A DNA stretch of 64,000 bases from Nepenthes gracilis (GCA_033239525.1 BSYO01000036.1:8330126-8394125); one strand, 5' to 3'. Counted from the stretch's first letter, positions 11,290-24,093 are shown. Numbers and translations are program-made. The notes: a model not told the origin generated them from the letters alone.

Positions 11290-12620
11290 GGATCACTAGA
11301 GTGAAACAATCTCGGCCGGTTCGGCAACATCATGAGTAGTTTCATCGTCATCCCCATTGGGCGTTGGAGTCTTCCGGTCTCCATCCTCCTTAGCAATATC
11401 AGGGCTTGTATTAGCAGTTCGGCCGCTATTATTGTTAGAAGAGACCTTCGTCTTCTTGCCAATATATTTGATCGTCTTGTCCTCAACAAATATTACATTC
11501 CTTGATCGGACGAGCTTTTTCTCAGTCAGGTCGTGGAGCCAATATCCCAACTCATCTTCTCCATAGCCGAGAAAGATTCATTCCCTCGTCTTCGGCTCCA
11601 ACTTTGTCCTCTTGTCATTTGGGATGTGAATAAAGGCCATACACCCAAACATTCATAAGTGGTTGTAGGACACATTCTCATTGGACCACACATTCTCTGA
11701 GATTTCTCCATTCAATGGGCCACTTGGAGATCGGTTGATAATATAAACCACTGCCTTCAAAACTTCCCCCAAAACGATTCGGGAAGCTCTGCCTCCGAGA
11801 GTACACAACGAATTCTCTCCATAAATGTTTTGTTCATCCGCTCGGCCACCCCTTTTAATTGCAGTGTTTTTGGTAGGATCCTTTGATGCCGAATACCATG
11901 AGAGTGACAGTATGCATCAAAAGATTCGATGTATTCACCACCGTTATCACTCTAGATACACTTCAACTTCTTCCCCATCTGTCTCTCCACCAAGGCATGA
12001 AAACGTTCAAAAACACTAAGGGCTTGATCCTTTGCCTTTAGCGAATACACCCATAATTTTCTTGAACAATCGTTAATGAACATGATGAAATATAGCGCTC
12101 CTCCGAGTGACTCCTCCTTAAACGGGCTGTAAACATTGATGTGAACCAACTCAAGCAATTCGACCTTCCTGGTGGACGAGTCTTCATGAAACGAGACTCG
12201 CCGTTGCTTTCTCGCCAAGTAATGAGGGCAAGTCTTTAGCTTAGTTTCCTTTTTGTCTCGAAGAAGGTCCTTTCCAGCTAGACTATTCAGTCCCTTCTTG
12301 CTCATGTGGCTTAGTCAACGGTACCACAAGTTTGATGACTCCTCACTACTTGCAACATGCACCTTTCTGGCCAAGACGGAGGCATGCAACACATATAAGC
12401 CAGAGACCTTCCTTCCATGGGCAACTGCCAGAGTCTCTCTAGTCAGTTTTCATACTTATTTACAAAAGTGTTGCAGAACCCTTCATCATCCAACTTGCCT
12501 GCTAAAATCTAATTCATTTGGATGTCTTGGGCGTATCATGCATCCCTTAGTAATAATCGAGTTCCATTGTTGGTGACAATGGACATGTCACCTCTGCCAA
12601 TGACCTAGGACATCCATTTA
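11290..12620 (-). pseudogene. Copia A protease end and integrase
   Basis: 12306-12620 holds the protease-to-integrase linker ('GKLDDEGFCN') in broken frames. 11952-12305 is the pre-integrase and core integrase: the Cys residue of the zinc region is visible but the first catalytic Asp reads Asn ('LVHINVYSP'), then 'FINDCSRKLWVY'. 11290-11711 holds the C-terminal region ('GYGEDELGYWLHDLTEKK' plus an acidic/Ser tail). Frameshifts separate the parts. In an active element this enzyme inserts the cDNA into host DNA. Here the lost catalytic residue and stops show it is dead. Confidence 0.8.
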
Positions 12621-12779
12621 TCTTCCATCCTTAACACTTCATAATCATCCGAAGTGTAAGATGTGAAAAGTCCCCTCCGCAATGTGGCATGGAGTGATGC
12701 ACCAGTGTCTACTACTTAGTCGGAGTCGTGCTCGGTTAGGTTAACTACCTTGTTCTCCTCACACGCCAACCAGACGTCA

Positions 12780-13583
12780 CAATCAGTGGTGACCGAGACT
12801 GAGGGTCTCTCCTTGTCTCGGCCCTTGTCATCTTTGTTCTCATTGCTTTTTGTGTTATCACGTTTCCACTTGAAGTAGTACTTCTTGATATGATCATTCT
12901 TTCCGTGATAATAGCATTTGAGGTTTTGATACTTCGACCAGGACTTGTTTCGACTCTTCTCTCTGGTGTGGCCCTTTACTCTTTTACCGTGATTTGGTAA
13001 CCAGCAATTCAGAGTGCAGAGAGGACCCCTGTGATCGACGCATCATCTTCTCATTCAGCAAGGCTCCCTTTGCTATCTTAAGAGTCACCACGCTATTTAG
13101 AGCGATATTAATAATGGTGATCCGTATCACCTTCAAAGAGTTGCAAGGGTTGTCAATAACCACAAACTCAGCAACTCGTCTTTGAACTTAATACCCATAT
13201 TGCTCAATCGGTCCACGCAACCTTTAAGTTCATTTAAGTGGTCGGCTATGGGCATGCCCTCCTTATACTTCATTTGTATCAATTTCATCAAATGAAATGG
13301 CTTGTTACTGGTTTTAGAAGCATAAAGGATTTCTAGCTTCTTCCACAGTGTCTTCGCATTCGTCTTTTTTCAGATGTGGTTATACATATTGTCATCCACA
13401 AACTGACAAATATAGCTGAAAATCTGCTTGTGCTCAGAGCCCCATTCCTCCTCTGACTTTGTCTCCGGCTTTTTGGGCGGTGAATACCAGGTGATGCATG
13501 GTCTTGACAAACGGCATGTCCATTTTACTACGTCAAATATCGTAGTTTGTGCCGTTTAAACAAATCTTATTTTCGACCTCCAT
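12780..13583 (-). pseudogene. Copia A gag remnant
   Basis: An ATG at 13583, about 50 bases after the PBS, opens the gag frame ('MEVENKICLNGTNYDI'), which meets a stop almost at once. Downstream, in several frames, come gag segments and a zinc-knuckle-like piece read as 'CYYHGKNDHIKKYYFKW'. Two of its four metal ligands are replaced (one Cys by His and the last by Tyr). The normal role is the virus-like particle and RNA binding. Several stops and shifts make it non-functional. Confidence 0.65.
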
Positions 13584-13623
13584 CGATTCAAACGAAACTC
13601 AATAGCCGATATAGATAACATGT

Positions 13624-13634
13624 CTTTGATACCA
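13624..13634 (-). promoter_or_regulatory. Copia A primer-binding site
   Basis: On the minus strand this reads TGGTATCAAAG, two bases from the 5' LTR. It matches the initiator tRNA-Met site (TGGTATCAGAGC) common in plant copia elements at all but one of the positions shown. It fixes the orientation of the element. Confidence 0.8.
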
Positions 13635-13636
13635 CT

Positions 13637-14304
13637 TGTTGGGAGTAACCGCCGCCAGCTTGGATGAATCGATAAAGAAAGATGAATGGCGCCAACGACA
13701 AAACACAGCACATAAGAAGACAATCACAAAATAAAATAAGACATAAAATTTTACATGAAAATTCTCTTCTAAATAAGAGAAAAAAATCATGAGACTGTGA
13801 GTCCATAAATTTTTACTATGTAAAATTCGGTTACAAAAACCCTAATATAAAAACCTAATGTCTCATATCAATAGACCCGAGTAGTAGTAGAAAAACTCTA
13901 GAATAAGAGTAAGAAAACCTTCTTCTCTCTTTTCTCTCTCTTTTTCACTTTCTCTCACTAACGGCATTCACTAGTCTCTCTAATTTTACAAAGTGATTGG
14001 CCGCAATCTCTCTCAAATGCACTCCCCTTTAATAAACCCTAAAGAGAGTTTTCGCGTAGTTTTTATAAACTCTAAAGATGTTTGACAGACGGTCATCCTT
14101 CAAGCAATCTGGTCTCCCTTCGAATTTCAGCACTTCGGTCACCTCTCGGACTAGACAATCTGGTTGGTCACTTTCATCTTGCCCATTCAGCTAGTCGGCT
14201 TTTGGCTCGTCAGTCCGGCTAGTCATCAAATTCTCCAATCCGGTCGGTCTCCCTTCAGATCGGCAGTCCAGCTGGACGCCCTTTAACCCAGCACCTGGTT
14301 GCCT
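13637..14304 (-). repeat. Copia A 5' LTR (668 bp)
   Basis: This is the partner of the LTR at 9340-10045. It runs from tgttgggag to ggttgcc on the plus strand and is adjacent to the PBS. The last base of the TG...CA pair appears lost (gcct). No insertion interrupts the gcttggatgaatcgata site, which gives the empty-site reference for the micro-insertion in the other LTR. Confidence 0.85.
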
Positions 14305-14965
14305 ATCAGTTGCTTAGTATCATAATATTCTGTCTCAGTATTGTACCTATATGAATATTCAGCTAAGCCTTTGATTGGCCTGTCAATCAGATATGAACCC
14401 ATATAGGAGTGACACATATCCTAATAAATTTACAAAAATTTGGGTACTACTTGACGCGGTTGAGGCATGTCTCCACTACGCTGGTCATGCTCCCTAGTTC
14501 TTGTGTTGTGCAGAGTACGCCTCTTTTTTTGTTCTTTCAACAACATGAGACTGGAAGCTATTACCTTCGATACTCATCTACCAAGTTTCATTTCATTTAA
14601 AAATAAGTATATACTTATATTAAGACCTTAAGAGAAGAGGCTAAAACTTCTGAGTAATTAAAAAATTGTTTCATTATGATTTGCCTCTCAATGGTTTAGG
14701 TTATGGAAGTCATCCTGTGGCACAAGGATAAGACTCTATATTTATATCTTCCCTGGTCTCACAATATTAGAATTTCATATGTTGGATTGGTTTTATCAAG
14801 ATATCTTTTATTTTACCATTCCTTTTTTCTCTTTTTTTTTAGCAGTTCTTAATTTAGAAGTCGTTCCTGTTGTAGTGGATCATCAGTAAACGAATTTTAC
14901 ACAATGGGAGTATACTTAAAAGAAATTATTCTCATCCATTTCACATGTCCAAGCAATTTCACCCC
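14305..14965. other. Non-coding spacer, nothing recognised
   Basis: This is AT-rich sequence between copia A and the Tat pol fragment, with T-rich runs near 14820-14840. No gene, LTR or tandem repeat was recognised. The Tat pol begins abruptly at the right edge, so a recombination or deletion breakpoint probably lies near 14960. Confidence 0.45.
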
Positions 14966-15972
14966 CCGCGGGAGTAAAGAAAAGTAATAAAAAGTGGAGG
15001 ATATGCGTTGACTTCACTGACGTTAAGAAAGCTTATCCGAATGATAGCTTCCCACTGCTAAGGATTGATTTTCTTGTAGACTCGATATCTAGACATAGGC
15101 TACTCAATTTCATGGATGCGTACTTGAGTTATAACCAAATTCGGATGAGCCCAGAAGACGATGAGCACAGAGCATTTATGAGCGACCAAGGGGCATACTG
15201 TTATAAAGTTATGCCCTTCAGTCTAAAAAATACTGTATGACTTATTAACGACTCGTCAACAAAATATTTGAAGCACAGATCGGACAAAATATAGAAGTAT
15301 ATATGAACGACATATTCGTGAAAAGCAAAGTACTCAACGACCATATTCGCGATCTGGAGGAGGCATTTAGTATCCTAGGGTACACCAAATAAAGCTTAAT
15401 CCAACCAAGTGTACATTCAGTGTAACTTCGAGAAAATTTTTAGACTTAATTATTTCACATCGAGGAATAGAAGCAAATCTTAAAAAGATCAAAGCAATCT
15501 TAGATATGAATCCACATCGGATAGTGAAAGAAGTCCAAAAATTAACTGGAAGGCTAGTAGCCCTCTCCCACTTCTTAGCTAAATTGGCTGAGAAGTGCCT
15601 TTTTTCAATGCTCTGAGAGGAACAAAGGCCACCGACTTCCAGTGGACTACCGAATGTAAAGTTGCGTTCTGAGAACTCAAGAAATATCTCTCGAACCCGT
15701 CGCTATTGACTTCTCCCCAAGAGGGCGAGGAGCTATATTTATGTATAGTCGTGTTTGAAAATGCTCTGAGCTTGGTCCTGATTCGACAACTATCCTATAG
15801 GCAATGACTTGTATACTATATCAGCAAAATTTTAACTGAACCGGAAACACATTATTCTTGTGCCGAGAAGATAGCTTTGGCATTTGTGTATTCTGCCAGA
15901 AAACTCTGACCGCATTTTCAGGTGTACAAAATTATTATCCTGACTAACCAACCACTAAAATGAATTCTGCAA
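14966..15972 (+). pseudogene. Tat-lineage gypsy reverse transcriptase remnant
   Basis: The frame opens inside RT ('VKKSNKKWRICVDFTDVKK', 'LVDSI', 'LNFMDAYLSYNQIRM', 'YCYKVMPFSLKN') with no gag or protease upstream. Frameshifts follow within about 250 bases. The catalytic YVDD region is disrupted (tatatgaacgacat). The C-terminal part is recognisable as 'LIRQLSYRQ' and 'YSARKL', with stops replacing Trp or Gln. The wording is that of the Tat/Ogre/Retand lineage and closely parallels the RT of Tat element 2, but on the opposite strand. It is a truncated dead copy. Confidence 0.85.
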
Positions 15973-16560
15973 ATGCCAGATGTGTCAGGAAGACTGGTCA
16001 AGTTGACCATTGAGTTGGAAGAATTCGACGTAAAATTCCGACCGAAGCCATTCTTAACAGGTCAAGCCATCATAGATTTCATTGTTGAAACAACAATTCC
16101 AATTCTGGAAACCCTTGATCCTACAAAGGCCGACGGCCGCCAAAATACTCCAACATGGATTTTGCACGTAGACGACTCTTCAATACAAGTTAATTGTGGA
16201 GTTGGAGTGGTGCGAAGAACGTCCGACAAGTCAGAGATAAAATATTCAATGACCCTCGAATTTCCAACAACAAATAATGTCACTGAGTACGAGACATTGC
16301 TTGCTGAATTAAAATTGAGCAAAGAGTGTTCGGTCATGAACATCATCATCCATAGTGACTCAGAACTAGTTATTAATTAGGTCCGAGGAAATTTTAATGC
16401 CATCAATTCACAGCTTTCCGAATACCTCTCTAAGGTCCATAGTATGATTCCAACATTTGATAATGTGGAAATAGTCCATATTCTAAGAGAAGAAAATTAA
16501 AAAGCTGACTGACTAGTAAGGGTTGCAGCAACTGGAGACCCTGAATAATACGCACGAGAA
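15973..16560 (+). pseudogene. Tat-lineage RNase H remnant
   Basis: An open stretch to 16378 carries the linker 'GQAIIDFIVE' and the RNase H core: 'LHVDDSS', 'TNNVTEYETLLAELKLSKE' and 'IIIHSDSELVIN', with the expected Asp, Glu and Asp residues. A TAG stop then follows where Gln is expected. After that come 'NFNAINSQLSEYLSK' and 'VEIVHILREEN', then more stops. It matches Tat element 2 (47192-47416) segment by segment. In an active element this removes the RNA strand during reverse transcription. Confidence 0.85.
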
Positions 16561-17873
16561 ATGCGTAAAGCCCTTGAAGTTCCTAGCATTAACGACCCAG
16601 AGCAAGAAATCATACAGATAATCGACACCGATAACTGGATGACTCCTTATGTGAAATATTTGTCCAAAGGCATATTACTAGAGAACATGAATGAGGCCAA
16701 GCATCTGAAAAAGATAGCAGGCTGGTACACTATTATGGATGAAAAATTATACTGACATGGGTACTACATCACATACCTATAGTGTCCACACCAAATGAGG
16801 CTGACTATGCCATCGGAGAGGTACACCTCGATATTTGTGGTTCTTATATTGGAGGTAAGAACCTTACTTTCAAACTCATGAGGTAAGGATATTATTGGCC
16901 TACCATGAAACACGATATTATGAATTTCGTCCGAAAATATGAGAATTGCAAGATGCATGAGAATCTTACTCATCAGCCACATACAGAACTTCAAACTCTG
17001 CAGTTGCCATGGCCGTTCACACTATGGGAATTTGATATCCTTGGACCACTTCCAGTTGCATTTAGGCAAAGGAAATTCATAATTATTGGATAGATTACTT
17101 TACAAAATTGGTCGAGGTCATTCCACTCGTCAGAATTACAGGACAAAACGCGACTGAGTTTGTCCAACAAAACATTGATGTAGGTTTAATATACCAAAAA
17201 TTATTGTGACCAATAACGGGACCCAATTTACTAGCAAACATTTTACAAATTATTGTGCTAGTTTGAAAATAAAGTTGGTTCACACTTCCGTTGCTTATCC
17301 ATAATGCAATGGACAAATGAAAATTACCAACCGCATAATACTACACTGTTTAAAGATGAAGCTTGAAAATGTTGGGAACTCCTAGATAGATGAACTCCCA
17401 TTTGTCCTTTGGTAGTATAGGATGACACCCAGAGAGTCAACTCGTAAGACTATTGAGTTTGTGCTAGGGGACATAGACCATTATTCCAATAGAGGTTGGA
17501 CTCTCTAATCTACGAATTGAGTCATTCAATCCATGCAATAACTCACAAAGATTTTGGAAAAATTTTGATCTACTTAAAGAAATCCGAGACAAGGTACAAG
17601 GTACAATTACGGACCGTAACTTATCAACAAAGGATTGCTAGGTATTACAATAAAAAAGTAAAGGCGTGCCAATTTAAAGTGGAAGACTTAGTGTTACGAA
17701 GCATAGAAGCTATCGACAAAAATACCGATCGAAACAAGTTCTTACCTAATTGGGAAAGGACATTCTTAGTCTCGGCCATTCTTAAAAATAGGGCATACAA
17801 ACTACGAACTCAGAATAGCAAACTAGTTACTCGGACTTGGAATGCCTCTCACCTCAAAAAATATTATCAATAA
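16561..17873 (+). pseudogene. Tat-lineage integrase remnant
   Basis: Pieces in all three frames: the N-terminal region (16561-16755, 'DNWMTPYVKYLSKG'), a zinc-region remnant ('NFVRKYENCKMHEN'), the core 'FTLWEFDILGPLPV' with the first catalytic Asp, then a decayed centre. An intact C-terminal piece follows at 17496-17873 ending 'YKLRTQNSKLVTRTWNASH' + 'LKKYYQ' and a stop. The ending aligns with that of Tat element 2. A poly(A)-like aataaa lies at about 17937. Many stops make it non-functional. Confidence 0.85.
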
Positions 17874-18528
17874 TTAAATGTACGACCAGATAAGATTTGC
17901 ATCATGAGGAATGCTTGTAACTTTGTAAAATTTCACTAATAAAATTATAGTTGTTGTTTATTCATTCTTATACTTGTTTGTTTCTTCATTACATTGCATA
18001 ACATTGGCTGACCCTAAGTCAAGTGAAATCCATTCACATGTTTTGTGAACCACACTTGGTTGTCGGTAAAACTCAGTAACGTAACTGAGTGACCCAGATA
18101 ATGTCAATAATTAAAACTTGGTCCTGATACCAAGCGGCCCAAATGAGACTGAGGACTAAAAACTTAGGGGGTTTACTTTGAGGTACACATGCGAAAACCT
18201 TCAAGGTAGTATAGTCGGTTGAACATGGTCCTAGAAAAATTTAAGTTAGACACACGGTTACTTTAATGCCCTTCGGTCAATCCGAGGAACAGTAGCCGTG
18301 AGTTAACAATAAATTAAATAATATTTGAAGTCAGGCATATAAAATATCCGACTAGCAAAACAAACTAGAAAGAAAGAGAGAGTCAACTTGAAGAAAAAAA
18401 TTTTATTCATTGAAAAATGATTACAAGTAAAAAAATAAAAATAAAAAAATAAAAAAAAATACAAATGGTTCTTATAAAGGAAGAGGTCGAGAAGTTTCCG
18501 ACTGAGGCTCCTAAGAGTCCACATCGTC
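17874..18528 (+). other. Tat 3' non-coding region
   Basis: This sequence follows the integrase stop. It contains an 'aacttagggggttta' purine block (about 18160) like those in the non-coding part of Tat elements. No LTR could be delimited, and no antisense ORF like those of the two larger Tat elements was recognised. The right end is interrupted by a LINE insertion. Confidence 0.4.
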
Positions 18529-18544
18529 CCTGGGATGGTATAAC

Positions 18545-18981
18545 TTTTTTTTTGATAAGTAATTAAATTTGAATTAAAATTAAAAGTAAGTACAAAGACT
18601 ATGTTCAACCCAAAGATTTCTTGAACTGGAGATAGAATATAAACACTGGGGTATTTCCCAGGCACCTTCTTGTAACAACAAATGAGTCCAAAAGAAAAAA
18701 CCAGACAAGAAAAAAAAGCGGCTAGATTTACATCATCTAACTCAGCGGCAAGCCGTCACCTGTCCAGTCAGTTGAATCAAAACTAACCGGGAGCCACTAA
18801 CAAAACCCATTAACACTTGAGACTAGTCGTGCAATACAAATAAAATCAAGCCACCATATTCAGTCACCCACACTAGAAAACAGCAGCTTTAATTTTTCAA
18901 CAACATTTTCAAAGAGCTGGATGGATTTCAAAACAGCCCAACTCCTAATTGCTTCAGACAAGGCCCACGGAGCAGCATCAT
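18545..18981 (-). mobile_element. Short LINE copy (437 bp) with 16-bp TSD
   Basis: A T-run followed by gataagtaat marks the 3' end of a minus-strand LINE. The 16-base repeat cctgggatggtataac flanks it exactly at 18529-18544 and 18982-18997. The body is non-coding and CAGC-containing, as in the other copies. It inserted into the 3' region of the Tat remnant. Confidence 0.85.
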
Positions 18982-18997
18982 CCTGGGATGGTATAAC

Positions 18998-21250
18998 ATA
19001 TTAGAACTATGGCGAGCACTGGCATTCCTCGGATGAAATGCAGAAATAGGAACACTAGGCGAGGAATTACTGAATCTCAATTACTATTCCATTTAGGCGA
19101 GGAATTGAAATTTTCACTATATGGTATCACAAAATAGATAGCTTTTCCATTATGTTCTCGTTCTCTCTCTCTATATATACATTTTCAGGTTAATGCTGAT
19201 TCTCTCCATGGTGAATCGATTGAGAGACGATTTTAAACAGCCAAGTACAGATCAAATGAAATCATTAGTATAAATTCTCAACGGCCACAAAACAACTAAC
19301 ATAGCTCAAAATTGTCACAATACCTCAAATATAGAATAGATAACAGTGGCGACTCTGATTCGGCCTTTGTTATGGTTTTTGGTCAACTGAAAGCTTGAAG
19401 CATATTCGAAATAAGAAAGGAGAAAATAGTGAAAGAAAAACAGTTAGAACAGAGATTAAAAGATGACGATAAAGACTTCGTGAGATATGAAAAGAAATAT
19501 ATCAAAATCTGTCAGATCTATTACAAAATCGAAACAATATATGTTTACAATCGATATTAAAGTGTTGATTCAAAATATTGTGAACCATGGAGATAGAGAG
19601 GAACGGGAAATACCAGATGAGGTGAGTGATTCGTCATTTTCCGAAGCTAAATGACTGATTGAATGCAAGAGAAGGGGGAAATTCGTCGATTGTGAAGCAA
19701 GACAACCACTTGAACACCAGAGATGGAAGAGAAGCGCGAAACCTGTGATTTAGGGCTGTGGAGGAAGAAGCGTTAGAGAGAGAGGCGTGAGGTGAGTGCG
19801 CCGCGAAATCTGTGACTCGGGGCAGAAAGAAACAAGACAAAGAGGGGCTCGAGGTGATGAGTGCTTTCAGTATACGTTTTTATAAATATTTAATTTATAA
19901 ATATTTAATAAACAATTTATAAATAATTTATAATTTATTGAAAGATATAATTTTTTAAAATATAATTTAATAAATAATTTTTAAAATTTTAAAAAAATTA
20001 AAATTGGAATGTATTTTTTATAATTAGTGACAATATATTTTTATTATTTTTATTTTTATTATTTAAAATTAATTATTTTATTTTTATAAATTTGTAATTA
20101 TCTAATTTTAAAATTTTAATGATAAAATTATATTTTTATTATTAAATTTTATATTATTAATTATTAATAATGATAAAAATATATTTATTACTAATTTTTT
20201 ATCACTTTTTTTTTTTTTTTTGGTAGTGAAACAGAGAAAGAAATAGTGAAGCAGAGGGCAAAAGGTAGGAGGAGGATTTGGAAAGAGTGAGGAATGAGAG
20301 AGAGAGGCAGCAGAGTGTCTGCCGAGAGAGGGAGAAGAAGAGAGTGAGAGAGAAAAATAGAGAGCAGGCTATCCACCGGAGGAGAGAGAAAAAAAATAGA
20401 GGAAGAAAGGTTTGGTTAACATTTAAGGAATTAGTTTTTTTTGTTTCATAAATTTAATATTTTAGTATGTTAGATTTGGTTCATATCTATCATTTTGTAC
20501 CAATGAATCTTGATTTAATATGAAATTTATTTTTAAATTAACTCGATTCAATCAGTATTATATTGTTTATCTTTTATTTTTACTGGTTGATTTAGTTTCG
20601 TGTTGATATCGAAATTTCATAATTTTATATTGCGTTAGAAAAATCAACATGTTATGATTAATCTTCGCAACTAGCTAACTTCTAACAATTAACAATTTTA
20701 TATTCAGTTCTTTTATTTGTTATATTTTATTTTCTGTTTTTTTATTTTCTGAACATTAAATGGTTGAGCCACTGTTACTCTTATACTTTTATATTTTTAT
20801 TATTTAGTTATTGTATTATATTTATTATCATTTTTTTATTCTAAATCTTAGATGGCTGAAACACCATCGCTCTTTTATTTTTATATTTTTATCTTTAATT
20901 TTCTATATTTAATTTCTACTATTGCGAGACAGCATAATCGCCAAAAGCATATTAATTTTCAGTAATTTTTAATTTTGTCATTCAATATTTCGTATCTCAT
21001 GGTAAATTTGTGGTCGAATCCTAATTGTTACGGTCATCTCAATTCTTACCAAATCAATATTTTAATTTTCTATTAATATAAAATTATTAGGAAATTAGTT
21101 TTGAGTAGATAATCAATTTCCTATAGAAATGATACTCGATTTATCAAAAAAAAAACTACACCAAACCCTCATGTATTTGTGAAGTTAAAGAAACTATACC
21201 TATTGAGATTTGGTTAGAAGGCGAAGAGTGCTGTTATTGAGACTATTCAT
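18998..21250. other. AT-rich non-coding region with purine-rich islands
   Basis: No gene was recognised. 19590-19860 is a G/A-rich island, and 19870-20200 is extremely AT-rich with repeated 'aaatatttaa' and 'taattatta' runs. A 17-base T-run at about 20204-20220 followed by ggtagtg and an AGAG-rich block (20230-20400) resembles a LINE tail but has no flanking duplication. 20410-21250 is T-rich and featureless. Confidence 0.45.
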
Positions 21251-24000
21251 ACAATATGATAATCAATCTTAATATATTTTGTATATTTATAAAATATATC
21301 ATTATAAATAATCTAAATAACAATTTGATTGTCGTGATAGAGGGGAGTGTCACAGGATTAAGGAACACTAATATCTTGTATAAGTTAATAAAGCCAAAAA
21401 AGTTTAGATATAATATAAATAAGAGTATAATATTTTAGTCTCAGTGTTGAAATAGGAAACAAATGTTTATTTTTTACAGTGCCATGAGATAAAAGAATCC
21501 TCTAGCAGTGAAAAAAATCAGTAAGAGACTGTCGGTCAATATGATTATTTTTCTAATTAGTATCAAAATATACTCATAGCTTTAAGGAAAAGTGAGAGGA
21601 GAAGTTTAGCCCATAAAATAGAGTGCCTTTTATATAATTGAGAATACAAAAAATAACTGTATAGTAAATAGAGAGGGGAGATGATATAAATTAATTGATA
21701 AAATATATATCATAAACAATATCAGGGCTAATAATAATAAAATATATAAGACTTCCAATCAATTTGTGATAAAAGATAGTATAAAAGAGAGACTTCCTAT
21801 CGGTAGTATAGAATTTAACGTAACGTCCAAAAAGACTAATAGTCATCTTATAGTCAATGAGCCAAAGGCAATAAAGAAGATAAAAAATATACTTGTGTAA
21901 AATAGTATCGATTAGATTTGGTAGTGACCTTAAAGCTAAGAAAGTAAAATCATTCATTTTAAAAGTGTTGATCCAAGAAGAGTTTAAGTTTAAAGATACA
22001 AGAATTATCATTACTAGCAATAATCATGTTATTAACGTAGAGTAGAAAAATAATGATACAAGATTAATGACGAGTAAAAAAGATGGAGTCATAAGTATTG
22101 GATGTAAATCCAAGTTATGAAATAATAGAACAAAATTTAGCAAACTAAGTGTAGTGAATCTATTTTAGACCGTATAACACTCATTGAAGATGATATATAT
22201 ATATATTTTTTGTAAGTAAAATGCATTAAAAATAAAAAATGTATAAGATCTATGTTCTTTTTTAAGTATTTTGCCAACTTGGGAAAGAAACATAGCAGTA
22301 AGGGAGTCCCTGAGACCATGACAAAAGTCATAATGAAAAAAAACAACAATATCAGATTACCATGATCTATGACACCAAAGTAAAAGGCTGCAGATGCAGC
22401 ATATAACAGCAAATTAACTAATATCCAGCCGCCCAGACCGGGGAAGAAGTCATTGAAGATGATATACCTGTCTAAGAGAATGAATATAACCAAAAGGAAG
22501 CTTCATGCACACTTTCTCAAAAGATAGAAATGTATTATTTACATTCATTTGAAATAAGAGAAATTGACATGCAGTAGTGACAATAAAAAAAGATTAAATA
22601 GAAGTAATGTCAAATAATAGGTGCGAAAGTATCCTTATAATTAATATCATACTCCTATATAAAGCCCTTAGCTACAAAACGAGTTTTTGTATTAGATTTT
22701 CAAATCATGAAAATTTATTTTTAATTTGTATATCTATTTATTATGTACTGCAGTCTTACCACGTAGAAGAACAATCAGATTTTAGTTGTAAGTCTTATAA
22801 AGAGTATTAAACTCTTCAGACATAATTTGTTAGAGAGGGTTAGAGTAGATTTCACGATAACTGCTTGGCTCATGAAGAGCAATAAGAGTGGAGAAATAGT
22901 GACAGATATGAAAATGTATAAGAGGGGGCACATGTTCAACTAAAGTGACAAAGATTCATAGTAAAAGAGGGCTTTGAAGGCGTGTGATGGTGATGTTGAA
23001 ATCATTAAACAATCCAGATCTATTAGGAAAGGGTGAGCTTACAAACTCTATATCAAGCGGTAAATGTAGAAAAAATATGCGGTCAAATAAGTAAAGACTC
23101 AAGAGAAAGCAGAAGGGTTGGAAGGAAATAAAGAAATCTCAGTGAAGTTTTTGTATTATCAAAATTTAACAATCATAAAAATATGAAGACATTTAATTGT
23201 GAGATCATAATACTAGTAACTTTTTATATTCAATTCCATAATTAAAAAAGCAGTGAAGTTCAATTTTGGTATGCTCATGAGGAGGTAGGTGGACAAAATA
23301 AGTATAAAAAAAAATTTTGAGAAAGTAATAATTAAATATCTTTTACATAGACTCTTATATGGTGAGTAGTTAAAAATGGTGAAAGATAAAACTTAATTAA
23401 TAGTATAAATTGTAGTAAGAGTAGTTTCTCCCCAAAAGAGCTCAGAAAGAAAAATAAATATGAGGAGAGTACGAGCAGTATAAGAAAGATAACAATACTT
23501 TAGTTTAGTATGATCATTTTATTAGAAAGTATAAGGACATGAGACATGAGATATTGTTCTATTTGTTGGAGTTCATCTAGAAATGATATGGAGGTATATT
23601 CCATAATACTACTGGAACAAAAAGACTTTGATAATTTGATCGAATTGAATTTTAATTATTTGTCAAAAAATGTGAAAGATATTAAGTAATTCAGATTGAT
23701 TATATGAAAGTAAATTCATATATAATAAGAATAATTATTAATAAAGATAATAAAGTAATAATATTCGCATTTTGTTGAAACAGGAGTGAAACCTCAAATA
23801 TTAGAGTGAATTAAGTTAAAAGGTGCAAAAGTCACACAATCATTTTTTTTTACTAAAAGATAGGGCTGTTTGTTTATCTAAATTGCATGACATACAATCA
23901 TAAGAGTCCAAAATAATTTGACCTAAATAATCGTAAGAGACTAAAGTTTGAATATTAGGTAATGAGAGGAGGCCAATTGGCTTTGCCGAAGACTAAAGGA
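21250..24000 (-). pseudogene. Copia B pol remnant (INT-RT-RNase H)
   Basis: Read on the minus strand, the pieces are: integrase at about 23340-23900 ('ISHVSCPYT', then a stop-broken 'QQNGH'-like segment and 'FDQIIKV'); RT start near 22500-22700 ('YDINYKDTFAP', 'KLPFGY'); the catalytic block at 21691-22020 as 'LLYVNNMIIAS' (normally YVDDM) with 'KLIGSLIYFI' and 'SPDIVYDIYF'; and RNase H at about 21290-21540 ('DSFISWHCKK', 'TPLYHDNQ'). Both catalytic Asp residues of RT are Asn. A LINE copy splits RT at 22198. No LTRs were delimited. It is an old, AT-shifted copia fragment. Confidence 0.75.
22198..22449 (-). mobile_element. LINE copy (252 bp) with 17-bp TSD
   Basis: The insert opens with a T-rich tail (tatatatatttttt) followed by gtaagtaaaa, the LINE 3' end on the minus strand. 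The 17-base repeat tcattgaagatgatata flanks it at 22181-22197 and 22450-22466. Removing the insert rejoins the copia RT segment. The body shares 'gttggcaaaa-acttg' with the 3' end of the copy at 34741, so the family is the same. Confidence 0.85.
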
Positions 24001-24093
24001 GATAGCAATAGTAAGTAAATGAATGTAACTTAAACGTGGAATATACAGAGATGCTAACTTAAGCAGGCATCCAATTTTATGCATAATCCCAAC

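Larger units (their letters stand above)
9340..14304 (-). mobile_element. Ty1/copia retrotransposon A (Tork/Tnt1-like), degenerate
   Basis: Direct repeats of about 0.67 kb bound a copia internal region on the minus strand. The order is 5' LTR (right), PBS, gag, protease, integrase, RT, truncated RNase H, purine-rich tract, 3' LTR (left). Integrase resembles Tnt1 (Tork lineage) in its 'RKLWVYSLKAKDQ' and 'FHALVERQMGKKLK' segments. Many stops and frameshifts make it non-functional. No clear target-site duplication is seen: the left flank is atatt and the right flank atcag. Confidence 0.85.

Noticed and set aside
19634..19840. 68-codon minus-strand frame in a purine-rich island
   Set aside because: Short, Ser/Phe-rich, no motif or splice context. 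Composition alone explains it.
20204..20400. T-run followed by ggtagtg, possible eighth LINE copy
   Set aside because: The end sequence is only similar to the LINE tail, and no flanking duplication was found.
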